Of a stretch of 64,000 bases of DNA, positions 53,201-64,000 are shown one piece after another (position 1 is the first letter of the stretch; every line of letters starts with the position of its first letter). Source of the DNA: Tritrichomonas musculus (Eukaryota; Parabasalia; Tritrichomonadida; Tritrichomonadidae); NCBI GenBank assembly GCA_039105265.1, contig JAPFFF010000072.1:62001-126000 (forward strand), read 5' to 3'. Made by a program: the position numbers and the translations under genes. The notes below the pieces were generated by a model. It saw only the letters and a program-made list of their open reading frames with translations. It searched no databases and was not told where the DNA came from.

Positions 53201-55519
53201 TATAATTATGGATATAATTCATTTTCAAATTACAGTTCTAAAATATTCTCAAAAGATGATATCATAGAAACATTAGAAATGATTTCAAATATTCCCAATA
53301 TTGAAGTGATTTTCGATGGAAAGAATCAAAAACTTTTCCCTGACGCTTGTTCTAGATCAAACATTGATATAAAAATTGTTCAATTTTTCATTAATATTAA
53401 AACAATTGATATCAATTGTTATTCATTATCAAATGGAGAAACCGCTTTAACATCAGCAGTTAAATCACAAAGAATTGACATTTTAAAGTTGTTAATTAAT
53501 GATCCTAGAACAGATGTTAATATAACGAATACGAATCACGAGTCGGCATTACATCTTGCTGTTAGAAAAAACAGTTTAGGAATGGTAAAATTACTTTTCT
53601 CGGTTCCTTCAATTAAACCTTATTTATATGATAGAAATAAAAAGACACCATTGATGATTGCGGTTAATCAAATGGATTTACCAATAATAAATGAATTCAT
53701 TTCATTTTCAGGCAAAGAAATCATCTATAATAAAGAATCAGTTGATCTTTTATTAGAATCATTAATTAGAGCAATTTCAGGAAACCAGGCTCAAAATAAT
53801 TTTTATAATAATAATAATAGAAAATACACAGAAGATGATGTAATTCAAACATTACAAATGTTGTTAAGTATTGATGGTATTCAAATGATTTTTGATGAAA
53901 AAAATCAGTATAACTTTTTGAGTATTTGTTCTAGGAGAGATATCAAAATAAATCTTGTTCAACTTTTCATTAATTTTGATAAATTTGATCTTAATTTTTA
54001 TTCACCAATGAATGGAAATACTCCATTAATAACAGCATTGAAAGCAGAAAGAGTTGACATTGCTGAATTATTAATTAATGATCCTAGAACAAATATAAAT
54101 ATGATAAATTTTGCTCATGAAAGTGCTTTAATTATTGCAGCTCAGAAACAATTTACCTCAATTGTTAAACTTTTAATTAATAATAAAAGATTTGACCCTG
54201 TAAAGAGTCGTGCCGATTATGCTTTCATTATTTCAAAGGATGAAATTTCAGAGATTCTTTTATCAATGAATTTATTCGATGTAAATTGTGTCAACATTGA
54301 TGTTCAAAGAACTCAAAGATACGGTTGGGGCTCATCTGGATCTTCTTCATCAGCTGTATATAAGAAAGGAGAAACTGCTTTAATACAAGCTGCAAAAAAT
54401 GCAAATTTGACACGATTCGAACAAATAATTAAACATCCAACATTTGACAAAAACAAATCACAGTTATCTAAAGCCATTGATGTTTTATTATCATTAAATA
54501 ACAAAGAAAAAATAAAAGATTTCCTAATTATATTAAAAGACAATAATTTATTTGATGATTTCCTTCAAAATATTGAATCATTTCATCAATTGATAAACAA
54601 CGGCAACATTGATATTCTCAAAGAAATATTTGAAGGGGGATATGGTCCTTTTTTTGTTTCTGATGATATGATTCAGAAGCTTTTCCTTTTCACATTGAAA
54701 GTAACAACATATTCTCCTGAAATAATGTCATTTTTAATCAATTACGATAAGGAACATAATAAAGCAATTGATTTCAAAAAAGAATCATTTTTGACGTATA
54801 TTATCACAGAGAATTTTTTTACAAAAGATCGGAAAAAAATAAATAAGGCAATTGAAGATACTGTTAATTTGATTGTTGAAAACGGAGGTGATGTAAATCA
54901 GCCAAATAAACACAATACTTATCCTTTAGAAAATGCAATATCGAATGAAGATGTTGCCTTAGTTCATGCTTTATTAGAAACCCATAAAGTTGATTTTAAC
55001 GTCAAAAGTAATAATGAATTTTTCTTATATAGTTATAGTTATAGAAGCAGAGGTTGGAACAGACCTAAAGATGAAGAATCAAGAGGTATGAATACTTATC
55101 TTCATATGGCTGCTGCTTCGAGGCATTCAAAAATTCTAAAAATGTTCATTGAAATGAAAGCAATTGATGTTAATGTGAAAAACAGAGATGGCGAGACACC
55201 ATTGATAATTGCATGCAGATGCCTCCTTGATAGAAATGTTAAGATCCTTTTCACAAGAGATGATCTTGATTTTCACTGCAAAAATAACCAAAATGAAGAT
55301 GTTTTGCAAATTGTGAATCAAATTGGTGGAAAATCAGAATATATCCCAGACAATCAGGGAAATTCAAACGATTCTCTGACTAAAGAACAATACTTGAACA
55401 AGTTAATTGATGCAATTAATAAGATAAAATATGGAAGACATCATATGAGTTTTTCAGAACAATATGATAACTATGAAGAAGAAGAAGAAGAAGAAGAAAA
55501 CAACAATGATGAACATTAA
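50207..55519 (+). pseudogene. Large ankyrin repeat protein with one in-frame TGA
   Basis: A single phase runs from ATG 50207 to TAA-A at 55519, 1,770 codons, broken only by a TGA at 50720-50722. Residues 1-~170 are a BTB-like N-terminal domain (FEISTNNGSCFFNTQIIEDL ... EFHNIANMLEIQ). The frame continues without shift after the TGA with NLFGICSSRVLNDFITTNKD and a helical linker, then from ~codon 430 to ~1,700 a long series of ankyrin repeats, e.g. NYSAAFGSIKCFKYLMLNHS, ETALTSAVKSQRIDILKLLI and TPLIIACRCLLDRNVKILF. The tail is acidic (EEEEEEENNND). Two ~300-residue blocks inside are paralogous (around 52,950-53,430 and 53,550-54,030). Very long, otherwise perfect coding sequence argues that the single stop is recent, an error, or read through. 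Family: DUF3447-type trichomonad ankyrins; function unknown. Confidence 0.85.
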
Positions 55520-55750
55520 AAACATAATAAATAACGAGATCTACCGAAAAAGCAGGAGTGTAAATACCTTTGATTTTTTTTTTCAATAAGAAAATGCCCT
55601 ATTTTAGAAAATATATCAGTAATATAAAGAGTTTTAAAAAAGAAATAAAAAAATCATGATTTTATCAAGTACATAGTAAATTTATTTTTTCAATAAAAGT
55701 TGAAAGATAAATGCTTTTTTTATATTCAATTTTCATATTTTTTATATAAG

Positions 55751-55966
55751 ATGAATAATAATTTAGATGATTTCGAAAATTGGAAAATGAGCCTTTGGCA
55801 AAAAAAAATTGATGTCGAAGATTTCTTCAATGGGAGAGAACAATTGTTATTTTTACGCGAATCTTTAATTATGTTTAAAATTCATCACCAATCAATTGGA
55901 CAGTTTATAGGATTAAATTTCCTATCATTTTTATTGATAACATTTGAAAATAAATTTCAAACCTAA
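55751..55966 (+). CDS. Small hypothetical protein
   Basis: 71 codons from ATG 55751 to TAA: MNNNLDDFENWKMSLWQKKI, then a hydrophobic second half (FIGLNFLSFLLITFE). It looks like the start of a larger protein cut short; the family is not recognised. Low support. Confidence 0.3.
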   Translation: MNNNLDDFENWKMSLWQKKIDVEDFFNGREQLLFLRESLIMFKIHHQSIGQFIGLNFLSFLLITFENKFQT

Positions 55967-56922
55967 TGAAATTAAAGAAGAAAGAATGTCAAAGTTACAA
56001 TCAAACTCTTTATGTTATTCATCCGGATTGAGCATTAAATTTCAATTTTGCTTATATTTCATTTTTAATTTAGATGATAGTTTTCCTTGCTAGCAAGTAA
56101 AAAATAGTTTAACATGCTTCGCTCAAAAAGTGTCTGTTCAAACTTTTTTATACTATCAATCAAAGAAGCCAAGAATTGAAGCATCACAGCAGGATATTAT
56201 TAAAAATTAACAACCATACCAAGATTCAATTTTGCAAAACAATATAATAATTTTTTTTTAAAAAAAAATCATTCAAACATAAGATTAATGAGACAATCCA
56301 GACGCCAAAATAAAAACGACTCCTCCTCAAACATAGAATTGTTTCACTTTGAAGTTTTGTCAAAATTCTTCAAATTTTTTTTTTTAAATTCGGCTCCAGC
56401 AAAGAGAAATTAAATCATTCATTTAATCCAAAATGTCAGGTGTCATTGGAGGAAAGGAGAATTAACAGATAAAAAATTCAAAATAAAAAAAAACTCCAGT
56501 CAAAAGAACCAATCAACGTTAGTCATCCTTATCTTTTTATTTCTGATGAAAACCAGCAACTTGCAAAATATTTTACATAAATAAAATGTTGAAAATACTA
56601 GATTAAAATCAAATATCATTGAAATATTATTATGGATACATGTTTTTTAGCCATTTTATAAATGAGATGAATATATGAATGACTTTTTGCCATAATTTAT
56701 TAATTATTTAATATCAAATGAGTGGAAATTGTAAATTTTTTTGATAAATAATAAATCAACAATTTTGTTCAAAAACAAGAAATCAAATTCACACATTTTA
56801 AAAGCCAAAAAGCATGATAATGTTAAAAAAAAATTCTCTCTGAATTATTGAATTAAATCGAATTTATTTTGATTTTTGTCATTTTTGTAAGGAAATTCTT
56901 TATCATTGAAAAAGCTGTAACT
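55967..56922. other. AT-rich spacer
   Basis: No supported gene. GAGACAATCCAGACGCCAAA at 56,290 resembles the GAGACAAACCAGACTCCAAA stretch inside the Myb gene at 57,210, so a fragment of a Myb paralogue may lie here. Confidence 0.35.
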
Positions 56923-56928
56923 TCATTT
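56923..56928 (+). promoter_or_regulatory. Initiator TCATTT of the Myb gene
   Basis: TCATTT 7-12 nt before the ATG at 56935; a perfect TCAYTW match, supporting that this locus was a genuine gene start. Confidence 0.6.
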
Positions 56929-56934
56929 TTAAAA

Positions 56935-57929
56935 ATGAAAACTGAAAAACTTTCATTTACTTTGAATGGAGGAGAAAACCCTTATATTCCAAATTGTCCA
57001 AAAAGAAATGAAGCAAAAGATACACAAAAAATTGAATTTAATGAATTATCGCATTTTTTACATTTCGAAGATAAAATCAATAATAAGCCATCTCCAACTT
57101 TAATTTCATCGTCACAACATAGTATCATTAAAAATCAGCAATCAAGCCAAGATTTTAATTTGCAGAATGATATTAATTTTTCAAATTCAAGCAACCATCA
57201 AACTGATGAGACAAACCAGACTCCAAATTCAACAATGAATGTATTTTTACATTTTACAAGAATGATATTTTTCTGATCAAAATTTAAACTATAAAAACAA
57301 ACTTTCAAACACAATTCTTAAGCTATTTGACAAGTACAACATTGATTTTGACATATTATCGCAAAAAATTGAAGAAAGAGATTTAATTCATGCATGCAAT
57401 GATAAACAAAAGAAGAAGAAAAAAAATGTTTCTCCTAATAAAAAAAGTCATTAAAAATTTCTTCCAGAAGAAGATGATCTTTTAAAGAATATTGTTGACT
57501 GCTTTGGAGCCAGAAATTGGAAGTTTATTGCTTCAAAGATTCCAAAAAATAAAACCAAGACAATGTAGAGACAGATATATGAATTATCGGGCACCAGGAT
57601 TTATTATTTCTGAGTGGACAAAAGAAGAAGACATTTTATTAGCTCAAAAATATATAGAATTTTTACAATAATTCAAAGATTTTTCCCAACTAGGACAACA
57701 AATGCTATCAAAAATCGTTTTAAATACGCTGTATCCAAGAAAATGATTTTCCCTACAAGGCATCAATCATTATACATTAAATTCTTTTTCCCAATTAATA
57801 AATAATGATGGAATTGATAATTCAAAACAAATTTCCCAAAATAATTGTGATGATATCTTTGCTCAAGAATTCAATATCCTAAGTGAAGATATTGATGAAA
57901 ATAATGAAAATTTTCTTGATTTTTATTAA
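56935..57929 (+). pseudogene. R2R3 Myb-like transcription factor, frame-broken
   Basis: The ATG at 56935 opens an Asn/Ser-rich N-terminal part (MKTEKLSFTLNGGENPYIPN...). Downstream, in several frames, are the two Myb repeats: FLPEEDDLLKNIVDCFGARN with WKFIASKIPK, then RQCRDRYMNYRAPGF-type sequence, EWTKEEDILLAQKYIEF, and RFFPTRTTNAIKNRFKYAV. A C-terminal acidic tail ends at TAA 57929. The order and spacing match trichomonad two-repeat Myb proteins, which are known regulators of iron-responsive and adhesin genes in T. vaginalis. At least three to four frame breaks, mostly near A/T runs, separate the pieces, so either a decayed gene or homopolymer errors. Confidence 0.75.
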
Positions 57930-59287
57930 TTATTTTTCAAATAAATTAGTATTTCAAAATATATTTGATTTTGAAAATATGTAAAAGACTTTTTGAATGA
58001 AATTGACAATTATTTTTTTAATGAAAAGTTTTTTACATTTTTTTCAATTTGAAAATTTCAAAAATATCATTCAAATCACAAATGTTATTCAATGGTACAA
58101 TTGAAAATATAATTGGAAAAAAAGAAAACCTTGGAACAATAGAAGAACAATCAGTTTTTAACGCATTCAATTCAATTTTTTTCTTTTTTTCCTTTTTTTT
58201 TTTTTTTTTAAAAAAAAAAAACATTCTGATTTTCATTGGTAAATCATATACATAAATATAACTTTATAATTAAACAAAGATTCTCTCTAAATCGAACAAT
58301 GATATAAGTGATTTTGAGTAATATTATATTGTATCTATTTTGAAATTACAAATATATTATATTGAACCCGATTGAACAGGCGATTTTTTAAAAAATAGTT
58401 CTAAACTAAGGTTTTTAATTTTCACTTTATTTCAATTTAAAAGGATAATATCTTATAAAATAAGCATTTATTTTATTTTTGATTTACCAGATATATATTT
58501 TAATATATAAATTATATTTATAATAAAATTAATTTTGTAATATTTTTTAATTGAGATATATCAAAAAATAATCCTATCGGAAGTAAAAATTTCCGAATTG
58601 AGTTTAAAATATAAACTTTTTGAGAGAAAAAGTCCAAAATATAATAGTTTTATATTGTTTTTTAAAAAATCATGAAAATATGAATTGCACTATTCTTTAT
58701 TTAACAAACACAAACTTGTATTTCATCACAATTATATACAGAATTCATTTTTTTAATTTTGTTATAATTATCTTGATCTGATTTTTATATTTTTTAAAAT
58801 CAACAATCATATTATGAAATGTTGAAAAATGGGTACTTTCAATTTATAAAATTATTTTTAATTTTGTGTTTTCGTGTAAAAATCAAGTGTAATAAAAAAA
58901 TAAAATTGAATGTTCAGTTAAAATTTGATAAGTGAGGTGATATAAGGAAAATTTTAGTAAATATATATAAGTATATTTATAATATTTTTTAAAAATTATT
59001 TATTATAATTGTCATGTATATATATTTATATATAAATAAAATATAAATATTATAGTTATTCGAACAAAAATGGAGATATTTTAACTAATTTAAAAACGAA
59101 ATGGAGAAATAGACAATAGTGTTTTTTTTTATTGTAAATAATATTTTTTTTATTAAATATATTAAATTCTTTTTCATTGCAAAATATCTTCATTATCAAA
59201 TAACGAAGACAATTAAACATTGAATTTTTCTATTAAAGCTCGTTTATTTATGTATTGAACCTATTGTAAATAACTCAATCTTAAACT
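57930..59287. other. AT-rich spacer
   Basis: No gene recognised; T and A runs at ~58,180-58,220. Confidence 0.5.
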
Positions 59288-59293
59288 TCACTA
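59288..59293 (+). promoter_or_regulatory. Initiator TCACTA of the sialidase-like gene
   Basis: TCACTA with the start A 6 nt before ATG 59296; fits TCAYTW and implies a very short 5' leader, as usual in trichomonads. Confidence 0.65.
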
Positions 59294-59295
59294 AA

Positions 59296-60390
59296 ATGCT
59301 TACACCATTGGAAACAAAATTAAGAGATCTTGCAGTCAAGCTTATCGATGAGAAAAAAGCAAAGATTATCGTTCCAGTTATTAAAGAATCAGGCTACTGG
59401 TTTGGAGGTGGTAACATGGTTGAGGATTCAGAAGGCAACTTATATTATTCCGGTAGATACCGTAACACAGGCGATTCAAGAACTGGCCTTGACCTTGGAG
59501 ACCGTGGTTCAGAACTTGCTATTTTCAAATCTACTGATAAAGGACAGACTTGGACCAAAGCTAAAAGCATCAAAAAGCAAGAATTAAAAGGAGGTGCTCA
59601 ATCAATTGAAGGAACTGCGCTTAGATTTTCCAAAACATCCAAAAAAGTTGAACTTTTTATCTCATCCGAAAAATCTGAAATCAAATACCCAGAGCATTTA
59701 TCAGATTACCTCAAACCAGGAACTGGAGTCTGGACCATTGATGTAATTGTTGCTGATTCGATTGAAAATTTGGATCCAGCTAACGTCAAGGAAGTAATAA
59801 GAGGCGATGACTCCCGATTTATCCACTTAAAAGATCCATTCCTCTACCAATGCTACAATGGTGAAGAATACTTAATGTTCTGCACACATCCATACAACTG
59901 GACTAGCTCTAATACAGGATACTTACAACGTCGAGGAGAAGAATTGAACTTTGAAGCTCCCGTCTTTTATTTCTTCGAAAAAGGCCATACTTGGGACGTT
60001 GCAATGACACGTGGTACATGTGTTGTTGATTTACCTCAAATTGGAGTATTGAAGAATAAGAGAATCAGCCTCTTCTTTTATGACGGAGGAGAATGCGTAC
60101 GAAATTATGAAGAACATGAAAGAGCTCATAAGAGACCTCGTGGATACTCATGCGAAGAATTAGGAGGCGTTGCCTATATTGAAAATGGTTCTTTGAAGCA
60201 TGTCGAAAGAATCAGCAAAGAGTTCCCTCTTTTCGTTAGCCCATATGGAACTGGATGTTCAAGATACGTCGATGTTCTTGTAACAAAGGATGGAATGTAT
60301 GCAACATGGCAACAATCCCAAGAAGACAGATCTCAGCCGTTGGTTATGAATTTCTTAAGCAACGCTGAAATCGAAGAACTTTTAAAGTAA
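59296..60390 (+). CDS. Sialidase-like (BNR/Asp-box) beta-propeller enzyme
   Basis: 364 residues, intact. One clear Asp-box (STDKGQTW, residues 79-86) sits in the first blade, preceded by GGGNMVEDSEGNLYYSGRYR. A second, degenerate one may be FFEKGHTWDVAM. FIHLKDPFLYQCYNGEEYLM resembles the ExxDPxxF/DP blade motif of GH43/GH32-type propellers, so it might also be a glycoside hydrolase of that wider fold. No signal peptide or anchor is visible, implying a cytosolic or unconventionally released enzyme. Trichomonads have few sialidase genes, mostly thought acquired from bacteria; host origin is not proven here. The coding DNA is less AT-biased than the surrounding spacers but similar to other intact genes. 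Stop codon TAA-A. Confidence 0.65.
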   Translation: MLTPLETKLRDLAVKLIDEKKAKIIVPVIKESGYWFGGGNMVEDSEGNLYYSGRYRNTGDSRTGLDLGDRGSELAIFKSTDKGQTWTKAKSIKKQELKGGAQSIEGTALRFSKTSKKVELFISSEKSEIKYPEHLSDYLKPGTGVWTIDVIVADSIENLDPANVKEVIRGDDSRFIHLKDPFLYQCYNGEEYLMFCTHPYNWTSSNTGYLQRRGEELNFEAPVFYFFEKGHTWDVAMTRGTCVVDLPQIGVLKNKRISLFFYDGGECVRNYEEHERAHKRPRGYSCEELGGVAYIENGSLKHVERISKEFPLFVSPYGTGCSRYVDVLVTKDGMYATWQQSQEDRSQPLVMNFLSNAEIEELLK

Positions 60391-60505
60391 AATAATATCC
60401 TTTCATAAGTTCTATTTTTTTATATTTTTTAAATAACGATCAAAAACAATTCAAAAATCCCAACGATTAATTTTAATTCAAAATTATAATTTTATTAATT
60501 ATCTA

Positions 60506-63500
60506 TTATTTTTCATTTAGTATAGATATTAATAAAGATAAATAGTCCCCTTTAGTTTTAATAGGCCCTGTGATCTGGACTGGTACAACGGCATTACGTG
60601 AAATACGACGATTTCTCCTTCGTATATTTTTCGCGCATTCCAAAGCAATTTTTATTGCATCTTCTCCATTTTTATTACAATGAGTGTAGTCAAGGTTATC
60701 CACTAAAAATAAACTTTGAATGATATTAATATTCATACTTCGGGTAGCAATAAGTAACGGTGTATCACCTTTTACGTCAGTCACATTTACATCAATTATA
60801 TTCAGTTCCATCAAATCGATGAAAATTCTTCCCTCTTTATAATTTGCAGCCAAATGTAAGTAATTGAATCCGTATGAGAATAATCGATTAAAATCAATTC
60901 GAGTTGTTTCAATCAACAAATGAGCGAATTGATAAGAATTTATCTTTATTGCCTGCTCAAGTGGATAAACATTTCTCTGATCTGGAAAATCAGTATCAAC
61001 TCCATGATTTATTAAGAATTCAACGACGCTTTCAATCTCGCGACAATTGATGAAAATCGAGGTGAAAAAAGACAATCCTTTTGGCAACAACTTAGAGAAA
61101 TCAATCAAATGTTCATGCTCATCATCATATTCATACACAAGTACCATTGACGAAAACAAGGCTCTTTCTTCTAGGTTATTATTTTGGTTGTTGTTGAATT
61201 GATTTTTTTTCTTAGATTCATTTGAATCGAAACTGAAAGTTTTCACAAAAGCATTCAGCAAATCACTTCGAATGGAGTCAAAGTTTATCATCACTTTTAC
61301 TTATCACTGCATAAGTTAAAAGAGAGTCACCGTTTTGAAAACTAATGTTTACATCATTGTTTACTAATGGAAGCAATTCTCTAAAGATTTCAATTTGATC
61401 ATATCTGACAGCAGTGAAAATTGCTGTTTTCACTTGTGATTTAACAGCATTAAATGACGGATGGTTAATAATTAACTTTAGTTTATCAATATCTTTCTCT
61501 ATGACTGAATGAATCAAAGATGTTTCAAATGTTCCTGAGTTTGCTTGTTGTTCGTCATTTTCAAGAGGAATAGCAAATTTAAAATCATTCTTATGATTGC
61601 TAATTTTTTCAACAGTTTCAATGTACAATCTATGATTAACATCAAGATCTTTGCATTCATTGAGAAGACATAATGAAATCTCTTCTTTTGATTTAAATAA
61701 AGCATATTCAATTCGGCTTTCTTTAGCATTAAATCTTACATTATTAATTAGAAGTTTTATTATGTTTTGAAGTTGTTGTTTAACTGCGAATGTTAAAGCT
61801 GTTTCTTTTTTGTAATTTCTTAAATTTATGTTTGTTTTAGGCGACTCAATTAAAAGTTTTGCAATTTCTAAATTCTTATTAAAAGTTTTGCAATTTCTAA
61901 AAATCATTAATGGCGTACTTCCACTCTTTGGTGCATATGAATTAACATTCACATTGTTTGATTCAATAAGCATTTTTACCAAATCAATATCATCAATTTC
62001 ACATGCATATGTGAGAAGTGTGTGCCTTGATCTCCAAAAGTCTTTTAATTACACCCAAGACAGTTTGATGATAGTTCTTTTGATTTTCATTTTTAAGAAC
62101 AACATGTACTATTGCAGGATCAAGGTAATTTAGTTTTCTATCATTTTCATCATTACATAATATTTTTTCAAGAATAATTTCAAGTGAAACATTTAATTGC
62201 CACAATTGTCCTTCAATTTTATCTCCATAAAAATCAAGAGAAATGATAGAGAACGTTGATTATCTCCATGTTGAAGTTGATGATGGCTGTGATAAGTGGA
62301 GTGTAGTTACTTTGTTCATATAAATTAGGATCAATTCCTGGAATTGTTAAAAGAAACTTAACAATATCTATATCTTTGTTGAAAACAGATTAATTCAATG
62401 CTGTTCCTATGGCAGAAACTTGATTGATAAATGAAGGCGAACTATCTTTTTTAATGACAATTTTTACAATTTCAAGATCATGACTCATAACGGCTTCAAA
62501 TAAAGCATTTTCATATTGAACGTCTTGTTTTAATAACAAATATTCAGCGAGTTTCTTATTATGTGATCTTAATGACTTGTAAAGAAAATTGCCTAAGAAA
62601 ATTTCTTTCATTTCTGGTTCAGTTTTATCAAATAAAAGACAAAATATTTGTTCATCCATTCATGTTAATTCTTCTGCTTGTTCTGACAAAGTATTCATAA
62701 TAATATAAACTTTCTTATCAATGAAATATTTACAGATATCAAGTGCTTCTGATTTTGTTACTGAAATGAAAGGAGAAGTAAATGTAGAATTCGGAAATCT
62801 ATCAAAGATTAAATCAGTGAATATTTTCACATTTTCAAATTTACTAGCAACACAACCATCGTTAACAATCTGAATCAAAATTTCAGATTCCAATTTAAAC
62901 TTCTCTATAATTCTATCAAAACCAAACTTATTTATCAAGTAATTAAAAATAGGTGATTCAATCCCAATTGAAAGACTCAAGCATCGAACAATTCCAGAAA
63001 GAGAGAGTTATATATCATCTTTAAAAAGCTCTTCAACAATGTATTGAACAATATTAAAATGCTCGCATGAAATAGCTGTTTTTAAAGCATCATCAAAATT
63101 TGTTAAATTGTTAAATTTGTATGTCAAGAAAAGTTTGAAAATAGAAAGATTTCCAAACAAAATAGATGAATTTATTTCAATTGCTTCTTTTTTTGATAAC
63201 TCTTTCCATCAAACTAAAGAGTAATTGAAGATATCTATAGAAACCATGTTCAGCACTTTCTCTTATTGATGAAGAAACCACCAAAGATGAAGCTAATTCA
63301 AAATTTATACCGTTATCAATACATTCAATTAATGAATGTGCATTTCCATGAAAAGATGAAAGTAAAAAGACGTCATATAACTGATCAGTAAACCCGTTAT
63401 TTATATATTTTTCTTGTAGAATCCAATCGAACAAATCATTTTTATGTTCTTTAATAGCAGGAATGATTGGATTAAGTGCAATTAATTTACTTCCAGGAGT

Positions 63501-63999
63501 AGGGAGTTGAATATGATAATCATTTTTATTCATGAAATAGTATTGAATTTTTAATGCCGCTTTCATTGTATATTTAATCAACAATTCGAATGATTTCAAC
63601 ATTGCCGCCATAAACAGCATATTGAAGAGTGAAAGAATCAACTTGTGAATGATTTAATAAGAAGTATTTAAAACAATTTATAGAACCATAAGCTGCTGCA
63701 TAATTAATATAACGCGTTGCGCCATTTATAATAAATGATTCAAAAATACTGAATGGAATTTCTTTTTTGCCAAAGGTTGCAAAATCATTCTTGTGTGATA
63801 AAATATCTTTCATAATGTCAAGATCATCATTAATGATAACTTTGGTGATCAAATCATCAGGTTCCCCCTTCTCTCTCATTTGTTTGTGCTCTTCCATTCT
63901 GTCAGGGAAATAACTGCGAATAAAATCTCTTTCAATTGGTGAAAGAAAATTTATATGATTCTCAATTTTGCCATTATGTATTTCAACAAATTCAGGCAA
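60506..63999 (-). pseudogene. Large ankyrin gene, frame-broken, runs off the window
   Basis: The minus strand encodes a close relative of the 50,207-55,519 protein. PDDLITKVIINDDLDIMKDI and YINYAAAYGSINCFKYFLLN at the window edge correspond to PDDEITKALRIDDVDTFQSI and LNYSAAFGSIKCFKYLMLNH there, and the end (ETPLL/TPLLIATRSMNINIIQSL) matches too. The N-terminal region lies beyond 63999. Within the window the frame changes at least five times (pieces 63999-63574, 63641-63177, 62980-62660, 62659-62390, 62205-61999, 61982-61278, 61294-60506), two of them with overlapping frames that imply small indels. Host gene, decayed or damaged by sequence errors. The two paralogues are arranged tail to tail around the Myb and sialidase loci. 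Confidence 0.8.
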
Positions 64000-64000
64000 A

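Overview
The window looks like nuclear DNA of a trichomonad, most likely a Tritrichomonas-type parabasalid. The DNA is very AT-rich with long T/A runs, and no tRNA, rRNA or obvious introns were seen. The gene families are those that fill trichomonad genomes: DUF3447-type ankyrin proteins, BspA-like leucine-rich repeats, F5/8 type C domain proteins, a Myb factor, a Rho-like GTPase, an MFS sugar transporter and a pogo/Tc1 transposon load. Several genes have a TCAYTW-like initiator 5-25 nt before the ATG, and many stop codons are followed by A, giving the TAAA that trichomonads use for polyadenylation. The first ~563 bp are different: GC-rich, bacterial in codon use and frame-broken, so either contamination/chimera or a decayed transfer.

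Layout. 1-2,230: bacterial-like head, LRR relic, a 677-bp transposon with 8-bp target duplication, and a strong hairpin. 2,247-4,913 (-): kinase-like/AIG1-like GTPase/Cys-rich fusion protein. 5,187-5,522 (+): small frame with three stops. 5,968-8,277 (-): ankyrin gene with one in-frame TAG. 8,800-9,885 (+): intact Tc1-type transposase. 10,274-11,146: 873-bp transposon, of which a second copy (27,073-28,847) carries a nested element. 11,856-13,115 (-): sugar transporter. 14,126-15,127 (+): phosphoribosyltransferase-like protein. 15-20 kb: mostly empty, with a pogo-like transposase relic and a hAT-like end. 20,984-23,020 (-): broken BspA-like gene. 24,268-25,998 (+): C2-domain-like protein. 26,360-26,932 (-): Rho-like GTPase. 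29.7-34.2 kb: F5/8C gene without an ATG, ankyrin protein, homogenised 69-bp LRR array and further relics.

The most unusual part is 37,307-44,932. It is a 7.6-kb hAT-like element (CAGGTATGC ends, 8-bp duplication CTGGCAAA) built as a giant inverted repeat with two 884-bp arms that match base for base wherever compared. Each arm is interrupted at the same site (GAATTTTT, duplicated) by a different transposon, and smaller TA-flanked inverted-repeat elements are nested inside these.

45,214-48,525 (+): long low-complexity/coiled-coil protein. 50,207-55,519 (+): 1,770-codon ankyrin gene with one in-frame TGA. 56,935-57,929 (+): frame-broken Myb gene. 59,296-60,390 (+): sialidase-like enzyme. 60,506-63,999 (-): frame-broken paralogue of the 50-kb ankyrin gene, running off the window.

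There is no operon logic. Genes lie singly on both strands, separated by AT-rich spacers that hold at least ten small transposons in two classes: 8-bp target duplication (hAT-like) and TA target (Tc1/mariner-like). Because several large genes have only one or two frame breaks, sequencing error in homopolymers must be weighed against real decay throughout.
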